A DNA stretch of 35,802 bases from an uncultured Chloroflexota bacterium. Lineage in GTDB: Bacteria > Chloroflexota > Chloroflexia > Thermomicrobiales > UBA6265. Of this stretch, positions 30,697 to 35,802 are shown piece by piece. The stretch covers positions 1-35,802 of the forward strand of contig CALMZR010000286.1 in the NCBI GenBank assembly GCA_937870845.1, read 5' to 3'. The translations under genes and the position numbers were made by a program. Position 1 is the stretch's first letter; every line of letters starts with the position of its first letter. Under the pieces are notes generated by a model. The model had not been told where the DNA came from and made no database searches. It was given only the letters and a program-made list of their open reading frames with translations.

Positions 30697-32058
30697 TTGC
30701 TGGCCGTCATGCTCCTGGTGCTGGCAAACGGCTTTTTCGTCGCGACGGAGTTCGCGCTCGTCTCCGTCCGGCGCACGCGGGTGCAGCAACTCGCGGCGGA
30801 AGGCAACCGCAGGGCGCATCAGGTTCTGGCCGAGCTTCATCAGCTCGACACGTACATCGCGGCCACGCAACTCGGCATCACCATCGCCAGTATCGGGCTG
30901 GGTTGGATCGGCGAGCCCGCGCTCGCGTCGCTCATCGAACCGCTTATTGGCTCGCTGGGTTTCATCCCGGAGGCCACTCGGGGCCCCATCACCCATACCA
31001 TCTCGTTCGTCCTCGCGTTTTCGATTATCACGACGTTGCACATCGTGATCGGCGAGCTGGCCCCGAAGAGCATTGCGCTGCAACGGCCGGAGCAGACGGC
31101 GCTGTGGGCCGCGGCTCCGATTCACCTCTTCTATCTGGCATTGCGGCCGGCCATCGTCTTTCTCAACACGATCGGCAACGCGGTCGTGAGAGCCATCGGC
31201 ATCGAGCCGGCCAGCGGTCATCAGCTCGTGCAGTCGGCCGAGGAGCTGCGGCTGGCGGTGGAGGCGAGCCGCGAGGCGGGGCTGGTGGAAGATTCGGCGC
31301 ACGATCTGGTCGACCGGGCGCTGCTCTTTCCCGATCTGGAAGCGCAGCACGCCATGGTGCCGCGCACCGAGATGGCTGCCGTTCCGGTCGATGCCGACCT
31401 GGACGCGGTCGTGCAAACGGCATTGGAGACCGGGCATACGCGGCTGCCCGTATACGACGGCGACCTCGACCATATCGTCGGCGTCGTCAATGTCAAGCGG
31501 CTGCTGCCGCAGGTGCTGGCCGCACGCAACGGCAACGGACTCACGCCGAGCGCGCCGTTTCGACTGGCTGACGTGATGACCGAGGTCGTCGCCATCCCGG
31601 ATACGGCTCCTGCCTCCGCCCTGCTGCCGCAGCTGCGCGACGCGCACACGCCGATGGCCATCGTCATCGACGAGTATGGCGGCACGGCCGGGTTGATCAC
31701 CCTGGTCGATCTGGTGGAGAGCCTGGTCGGCGAGATCACCGACGAGCTGGAACCGGTCAGCACCAATGGCCGGCTCACCGCCGACGGCAGTTTTTCGCTG
31801 GACGGGCTCACGACGCTCCTGGAGGCCAAGGAGTTTCACCACCTCGACCTGGAGAACGACGCCGATGTCGAGACGGTCGGCGGGTATGTGTTCAGCCGTC
31901 TAGGCCGCCCAGCGGTGGTCGGCGACGAAGTCGTAACGGCGGACGGCCACGTCCTGCGCACCGAAGAGCTCGACGGGCTGCGCGTCGCCCGAGTCCGCGT
32001 GTTGCCACGCGACAAGGCCTCGACGCCGGCGGAAGCGATCCCTGGCTCGGCGGCATGA
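30697..32058 (+). CDS. CNNM/CorC-HlyC family membrane protein
   Basis: The protein has about 453 residues. The N-terminal CNNM (DUF21) domain has four hydrophobic segments (LLVLANGFFVATEFALVSVRRTRV, TQLGITIASIGLGWIGEPALA, SFVLAFSIITTLHIVIGELAPKS). Two CBS domains follow (MVPRTEM, HTRLPVYDGDLDHIVGVV, VMTEVVAIP, MAIVIDEYGGTAGLITLVDLVE), then a CorC_HlyC domain near the end. Family members export Mg2+/Co2+ or otherwise protect from divalent metals. The ORF track starts at 30088, antisense to the CCA gene. In-frame candidates are ATT 30679 (GGAGAGGGG 6 bases upstream), TTG 30697 and ATG 30709. I list the TTG but the ATT has the best spacing. Its stop overlaps the next gene (ATGA). Confidence 0.88.
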   Translation: MLAVMLLVLANGFFVATEFALVSVRRTRVQQLAAEGNRRAHQVLAELHQLDTYIAATQLGITIASIGLGWIGEPALASLIEPLIGSLGFIPEATRGPITHTISFVLAFSIITTLHIVIGELAPKSIALQRPEQTALWAAAPIHLFYLALRPAIVFLNTIGNAVVRAIGIEPASGHQLVQSAEELRLAVEASREAGLVEDSAHDLVDRALLFPDLEAQHAMVPRTEMAAVPVDADLDAVVQTALETGHTRLPVYDGDLDHIVGVVNVKRLLPQVLAARNGNGLTPSAPFRLADVMTEVVAIPDTAPASALLPQLRDAHTPMAIVIDEYGGTAGLITLVDLVESLVGEITDELEPVSTNGRLTADGSFSLDGLTTLLEAKEFHHLDLENDADVETVGGYVFSRLGRPAVVGDEVVTADGHVLRTEELDGLRVARVRVLPRDKASTPAEAIPGSAA

Positions 32059-32438
32059 CCGGGACGGCCGATCCATCGACCGTCCCGACGCCGCGGCCCG
32101 CCGATGCCGACAGCCGGGCCAGGACCCATTTGGCGAACGAGCGCACCTTTCTGGCCTGGCTTCGCACCGGGTTGAGCCTGGTGGCCGTCGGTCTGGCAGC
32201 GGCCAGCTTTCTGCCGGTCGATCTCGTGCCGGGGTTTCGCTACGTGACGCTCTTTGCCGTTCTGCTCGTGCTGATCGGCACGGCAGCGGCGGTCTATGGC
32301 GCGAACCGCTACGTTGTGGCCTATTGGCAGATCGAAACCGGCTCGTACCGGCCGGCCATCAGCCCAGTGGTGGCCTTCGGGATCGTGGTCGGCGTTCTCG
32401 GACTCATGGCGATCCCGGTGGCGATCTTTCTGCGATGA
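32055..32438 (+). CDS. DUF202 (YidH family) membrane protein
   Basis: The 127-residue protein has the DUF202 signature LANERTFLAWLRTGLSLVAVGLAAA and three transmembrane helices (about 48-65, 70-90 and 105-125). Its ATG overlaps the CorC stop (ATGA), and its stop overlaps the PadR start (ATGA), so all three are translationally coupled. The function of the family is not established. The context links it to membrane or metal homeostasis. Confidence 0.9.
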   Translation: MTGTADPSTVPTPRPADADSRARTHLANERTFLAWLRTGLSLVAVGLAAASFLPVDLVPGFRYVTLFAVLLVLIGTAAAVYGANRYVVAYWQIETGSYRPAISPVVAFGIVVGVLGLMAIPVAIFLR

Positions 32439-33082
32439 ACCCGCCGCGCGCCGAGCCACCGGATGCCGCGGCCGAAGGATCCCAGTCCGGGATGCCCGCC
32501 GAGCACGCCCTGCTTGGCTTGCTGGCCATGCGCGAAGGCGGGACTGGACATGGTTACGAGCTGGCTCGGAGCTTCGGACCTGAGGCCCCGCTGGGCAGCG
32601 TCATCCGGCTCGAACCCGGCATGGTTTACCACCACCTCAAGAAATTGGAGCGGCTAGGATGGGTGACGGTCGCGCCGGACGCTTCCCCCGACCGTCCGGC
32701 GCGCCGCCCTTTCGCCCTCTCACGTGATGGGCGCGGCGAGCTGCGGCGCTGGCTCATGGAGCCGGTGGCGCACACGAGAGAAATTCGCCTCGAATTTCTG
32801 GTGAAGCTCTACCTGGCGCTCGCGCTCGAGCCGGCGCTGGCGCTGCGGCTAATCGACGAGCAGCGCGGGATCCTGGAACGTCTGATCGACTCGCTCTCCG
32901 AGCAGCGTGAACTTGGCGAAACGGCGGTCAACGCGGAGTCCGGCTCGATTCACTTCGGGGAGATGGTCACGGATATGCGATTGGCGCAGACCGGGGCCGC
33001 GTTGGCCTGGCTCGATCGCGTCAGGACGGAAGCTGCGACCGTCGCCGTCGCGGCCGGACGAAGCGACGCAAGCAGGCGGTAA
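32435..33082 (+). CDS. PadR-family transcriptional regulator
   Basis: The 215-residue protein has an N-terminal winged helix of PadR type (EHALLGLLAMREGGTGHGYEL, then VIRLEPGMVYHHLKKLERLGWVTV and RPFALSRDGRGEL). A C-terminal helical domain follows (EIRLEFLVKLYLALALEPALAL, then a coiled-coil-like stretch), as in PadR/Vir-type subfamily 2. ATG 32435 overlaps the DUF202 stop. It probably regulates its own operon, though I see no clear operator palindrome. The ORF track's start at 32324 lies inside the DUF202 gene. Confidence 0.92.
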   Translation: MNPPRAEPPDAAAEGSQSGMPAEHALLGLLAMREGGTGHGYELARSFGPEAPLGSVIRLEPGMVYHHLKKLERLGWVTVAPDASPDRPARRPFALSRDGRGELRRWLMEPVAHTREIRLEFLVKLYLALALEPALALRLIDEQRGILERLIDSLSEQRELGETAVNAESGSIHFGEMVTDMRLAQTGAALAWLDRVRTEAATVAVAAGRSDASRR

Positions 33083-33244
33083 GACTGCATGGTCGCGGCT
33101 CAGTTCTAAAATCGGGGATAATCGCCGCAACGTTGCCCCGGGCATGGTCGCCTCGGCGCTGGAAGTGGGTTGCGCTGGGGGACGACGCGTTGACCGCTAA
33201 CCCAAACGGATCGCATAGCCTGAGGTCCTGGCTCGGGAGCCGGC
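33083..33244 (+). other. Gap between padR and mrpA
   Basis: This 162-base stretch contains no ORF I can support. A weak promoter candidate is TTGACC (33190-33195) with CATAGC 18 bases downstream; only the -35 is good. GGGAG lies 5 bases before the mrpA ATG. Confidence 0.4.
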
Positions 33245-35590
33245 ATGCCTAACATCGCGGCGCTGCTGCCTCCCGTGTCGCCCTTGGCCGTTCTTCTGGT
33301 GGCGTTGGCTGGCGCGCCCTTGACGTTGATCCTGGGCTGGGGGCGGCCGCGCGTGGCCGCGGTGGTGTCCGTAGTGTCGGCCATTGTCGCGCTCTTGGCC
33401 GTCGTCGCGGCGTGGCTGGGTGGGGGCGGCTCGCAGAGCTTTGCCTGGGCCCCGAGCTGGAACCTTTCGCTCGCCCTGACGTTCGACGGACTTTCGGCCG
33501 TCTATGGCTTGCTGGCGACGGGCATTGGGGCCGTGGTGCTGGTCTACTCCAGCGCCTACCTGCCGCGGCATTTGCATCACTACGGGCGAGACCCACGCGA
33601 CGCGACCACATTCTACGCGCTCATCCTGCTGTTCATGGGCGCGATGGTCGGGCTGGTTCTGGCCGAGGATCTCATCCTTCTTTTCGTGTTCTGGGATTTG
33701 ACCGCAATCGTGTCGTACTTCCTGATCGGGTTCGACCGCGACGAGCCGGCGTCTCGCCCTTCGGCGTTGATGGCGCTGCTGATCACCGGAGGGAGCGCGA
33801 TCCTGATGCTGGCAGGGATCGTCGCCCTCTGGATCCTCGGCGGATCGACGGCCCTTCCAATTCTCGTGGCGCACGAGCCGCGCAGCGCGGCCTACACGGT
33901 CGCGGTGGCGCTGATCGTTGTCGCCGCGCTGGCCAAGAGCGCGCAAGTTCCAGTGCACTTCTGGCTGCCGCACGCCATGGTGGCGCCGACGCCGGTTTCG
34001 TCGTATCTCCACTCGGCGGCGATGGTGGCGGCCGGCGTCTTCCTCATCGCCCGGATTCTGCCGCTTGTGGAACGTGCCGCCGGAGTGTCGGAGGCGCTGA
34101 TCGCCATCGGCTTCGCATCGACGATGATCGGCGGGTTGCTCGCCCTCGGCCGCGACGAGATGAAGCGGCTCTTGGCGTACTCGACGATCGGGCAATACGG
34201 CTACGTGGTGATGCTGCTCGGCGTCGGTGGCGCGTACGGGGCGATCGGCGCGGCGTTCTATGTCCTGGCCCACGCGCTCGCCAAGTGCGCTCTCTTCCTG
34301 ACCGCAGGGGCGGTGACCGAGGCGACCGGGCGCAAGCGGCTCTCGGAGTTGGGCGGGCTCGGTTCGTCGATGCCGCTGCTTGCTGTAGCCAGCGGGATCG
34401 CCGCGGCGACCCTGGCGGCGTGGCCGCTGACAATCGGGTTCTTCAAGGACGAGGTCTTTTTCGCGGCACTGGCCGGGCGGGGGTCCGCCTTCGCCATAGC
34501 TGCCGTCGTGGCGGCCGGGCTTACGTTCGCTTACATCGGACGGTTCTGGGGGAGCGTGTTTCTCGGGCCGAAGCGTCTAGCAGGCGGCCGCGTACCGCTG
34601 ACGATGATGGGCCCGATCGCGCTGCTGGCCGCGTTCTGCGTTATCGGCGGCATCTGGGTCGAACCGGCGAATCTGCTTGCCAATGCGGCCGGCAGCGCCT
34701 CGCTCGCCAATCCCGTCGAGACGAGGCTTGGCTATCACCTCGACACCCGCCCCGAGAATCTGATGGCGCTGGCCGCGTATGCGCTCGGCGGCGTCCTGCT
34801 CGCAACGGCGCGCGTCTGGACGGCGGCGTCCCGCTCATTCGCTGCGATGACGGAGCAGGTTGGACCTGAGCGGCTCTATCGTGCCTCGTTGGAGCTCCTG
34901 ATTCGATTTTCCGACCGCGTCCATGGGTACGAGGTTCATGATTTGCGCGGGCGCGTGGCATGGGTGCTGGTCCCCGTCGGCGTGTTCGTGCTCATGGGCC
35001 TGCTCTTTACCTCCAACGAGAACGCGTTCCTGGCCAGGCCGATCGCACCAGAGGACTACGTGCTGGTCCTGGTTCTCGTCGTGGCCGCGGGCGCGGCGTT
35101 GACGGCGACGCAGGCGAGCGACCACTTGCCGGCGGCTTTGCTCCTGTCGGCGGTCGGTTTCCTGTTGGCAACGGTGTACGCGTTCCTAGGCGCCCCGGAC
35201 GTAGCGTTCGTCGCCGTGCTGATGGAGACGATGGTTACGCTGCTCTTCCTCGGCTTCCTCTCCGCGATGCGCCACCGGCCGCGCGTCGAGGGATTCGAGA
35301 CCGATGCATCCGTTTCGCATCGCGGCCGCGACCGGGCTATTGGCTTGGCGGCCGGGGCGGCGGCGCTGGTGGTTGTCTGGGGGGTGCTGTCGAAACCGGC
35401 GGCGATCGAGAGCGCGTCGCAGGACCAAATCGCCCTGGCGCCGGACGCCCACGCCCGCGACGTGGTGACGGCGATCCTGTCGGACTTCCGAGGGCTGGAC
35501 ACGTTGGGCGAGATTACGGTGATCGGCGTGGCCATGATCGGCTTGCTGACGCTGATGCAGCGGCCGTACCAGCGGCGGGTCAAGAAGTGA
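33245..35590 (+). CDS. mrpA: Na+/H+ antiporter subunit A (MrpA/MnhA-like, NuoL-related)
   Basis: The 781-residue polytopic protein has the NuoL/M-type core: LAKSAQVPVHFWLPHAMVAPTPVSSYLHSA, AYSTIGQYGYVVMLLG, FKDEVFFAAL. A DUF4040-like segment (ALLLSAVGFLLATVYAFLGAPDVAFVAVLMET) and the MrpA C-terminal ARDVVTAILSDFRGLDTLGEITVIG follow. It is the large subunit of the multi-subunit Mrp cation/proton antiporter. The GTG of the following gene overlaps its stop and reads as mrpB, confirming the operon. The fifth-helix acidic residue usually seen as W-E in NuoL/MrpA is W-D here (FVFWDLTAIVSYFLIGF). Confidence 0.92.
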   Translation: MPNIAALLPPVSPLAVLLVALAGAPLTLILGWGRPRVAAVVSVVSAIVALLAVVAAWLGGGGSQSFAWAPSWNLSLALTFDGLSAVYGLLATGIGAVVLVYSSAYLPRHLHHYGRDPRDATTFYALILLFMGAMVGLVLAEDLILLFVFWDLTAIVSYFLIGFDRDEPASRPSALMALLITGGSAILMLAGIVALWILGGSTALPILVAHEPRSAAYTVAVALIVVAALAKSAQVPVHFWLPHAMVAPTPVSSYLHSAAMVAAGVFLIARILPLVERAAGVSEALIAIGFASTMIGGLLALGRDEMKRLLAYSTIGQYGYVVMLLGVGGAYGAIGAAFYVLAHALAKCALFLTAGAVTEATGRKRLSELGGLGSSMPLLAVASGIAAATLAAWPLTIGFFKDEVFFAALAGRGSAFAIAAVVAAGLTFAYIGRFWGSVFLGPKRLAGGRVPLTMMGPIALLAAFCVIGGIWVEPANLLANAAGSASLANPVETRLGYHLDTRPENLMALAAYALGGVLLATARVWTAASRSFAAMTEQVGPERLYRASLELLIRFSDRVHGYEVHDLRGRVAWVLVPVGVFVLMGLLFTSNENAFLARPIAPEDYVLVLVLVVAAGAALTATQASDHLPAALLLSAVGFLLATVYAFLGAPDVAFVAVLMETMVTLLFLGFLSAMRHRPRVEGFETDASVSHRGRDRAIGLAAGAAALVVVWGVLSKPAAIESASQDQIALAPDAHARDVVTAILSDFRGLDTLGEITVIGVAMIGLLTLMQRPYQRRVKK

Positions 35591-35802
35591 CCGAGCTGGT
35601 CTGCCGCTTGCTGTTCGCGCCGACGCTGATGGTGGCGTTCGCCACGCTCGTCAAAGGCTATGCCGAGGCGGGCGACGGGTTCGCCGCGGGCGTCATCGCC
35701 GGGCTGGCCTTTCTGATGCAGTACGTCGCCTTCGGCGAACGGCGGGTGCGGGGGGTGTTGCACACGCGGTTTGCGCCCGGAGTCGCCGTCCTGGGACTGG
35801 CC
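35587..35802 (+). CDS. mrpB: Na+/H+ antiporter subunit B (MrpB/MnhB), N-terminal part, cut by window end
   Basis: This is not in the ORF track. The GTG at 35587 overlaps the mrpA stop (GTGA). The 72 visible codons read MTELVCRLLFAPTLMVAFAT... and contain LVKGYAEAGDGFAAGVIAGL, matching the MrpB signature (LxKGH-x-PGGGF-x-AG). The gene runs past the window, and mrpC-G would be expected downstream. Confidence 0.88.
   Translation, partial: MTELVCRLLFAPTLMVAFATLVKGYAEAGDGFAAGVIAGLAFLMQYVAFGERRVRGVLHTRFAPGVAVLGLA

Noticed and set aside
33117-33122. GATAAT as a -10 box for mrpA
   Set aside because: No acceptable -35 lies 16-18 bases upstream.
1-35802. tRNA or rRNA genes, transposases, phage genes
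   Set aside because: I saw no tRNA-like cloverleaf arms with a GGTTCRANTCC loop outside coding genes, and no integrase, transposase or rRNA-like sequence.

Overview
This is a GC-rich, gene-dense chromosomal segment without plasmid, phage or insertion-sequence hallmarks. The gene set points to a bacterium of the Chloroflexota, most likely a Thermomicrobia/Sphaerobacter-type lineage. The reasons are the very high GC, frequent GTG/TTG starts, a DarA-type cyclic-di-AMP receptor, an Mrp antiporter, and zinc-ribbon/membrane/beta-propeller proteins. That placement is inference from gene content; no rRNA or marker tree is available here.

Layout. Positions 1-3.9 kb (+): the 3' end of a flippase-like membrane protein, a SAM methyltransferase, a zinc-ribbon/PQQ-propeller membrane protein, and two small secreted proteins separated by a strong terminator. 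4.0-8.9 kb: PEP carboxylase (-) diverging from an S9 peptidase (+). 9.0-14.4 kb (-): a run of tsaB, rimI, tsaD, suhB-like, darA and an M20 peptidase. It joins tRNA t6A synthesis, ribosomal-protein acetylation and c-di-AMP sensing. 14.4-15.3 kb (+): a creatininase-family amidohydrolase. 15.3-17.6 kb (-): a zinc-ribbon/TolB-propeller protein followed by tsaE, the third t6A gene. 17.7-18.7 kb (+): two uncharacterised genes. 18.9-22.7 kb (-): a DUF427 gene interrupted by an in-frame TGA, then a Ski2/Mtr4-like RNA helicase. 22.8-25.1 kb: thiL (+) converging on an alkaline phosphatase (-). 25.4-29.0 kb (+): an iron-type ABC substrate-binding protein, a GNAT acetyltransferase, a 41-residue membrane peptide and a DUF4397 secreted protein. 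29.0-30.5 kb (-): CCA-adding enzyme. 30.7-33.1 kb (+): a translationally coupled CorC/CNNM-DUF202-PadR operon. 33.2-35.8 kb (+): mrpA and the start of mrpB, cut by the window edge.

The most interesting signals are regulatory and structural rather than a new enzyme system. (i) A 25-bp near-perfect palindrome matching the IscR (Rrf2-family) type-1 operator lies just upstream of the iron-binding protein gene. (ii) A dispersed imperfect palindromic repeat occurs in three copies, one of them inside the tsaB-rimI gene run. (iii) Two back-to-back hairpins abut the start codon of the TolB-propeller gene. (iv) The helicase and CorC genes appear to use CTG and ATT/TTG starts. (v) DUF427 carries a single nonsense codon. 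(vi) PEP carboxylase has Ser at the C-terminal position that is Asn in the aspartate-inhibited E. coli enzyme.

All calls are by eye from motifs and sequence similarity recalled from known families; no database search was run.
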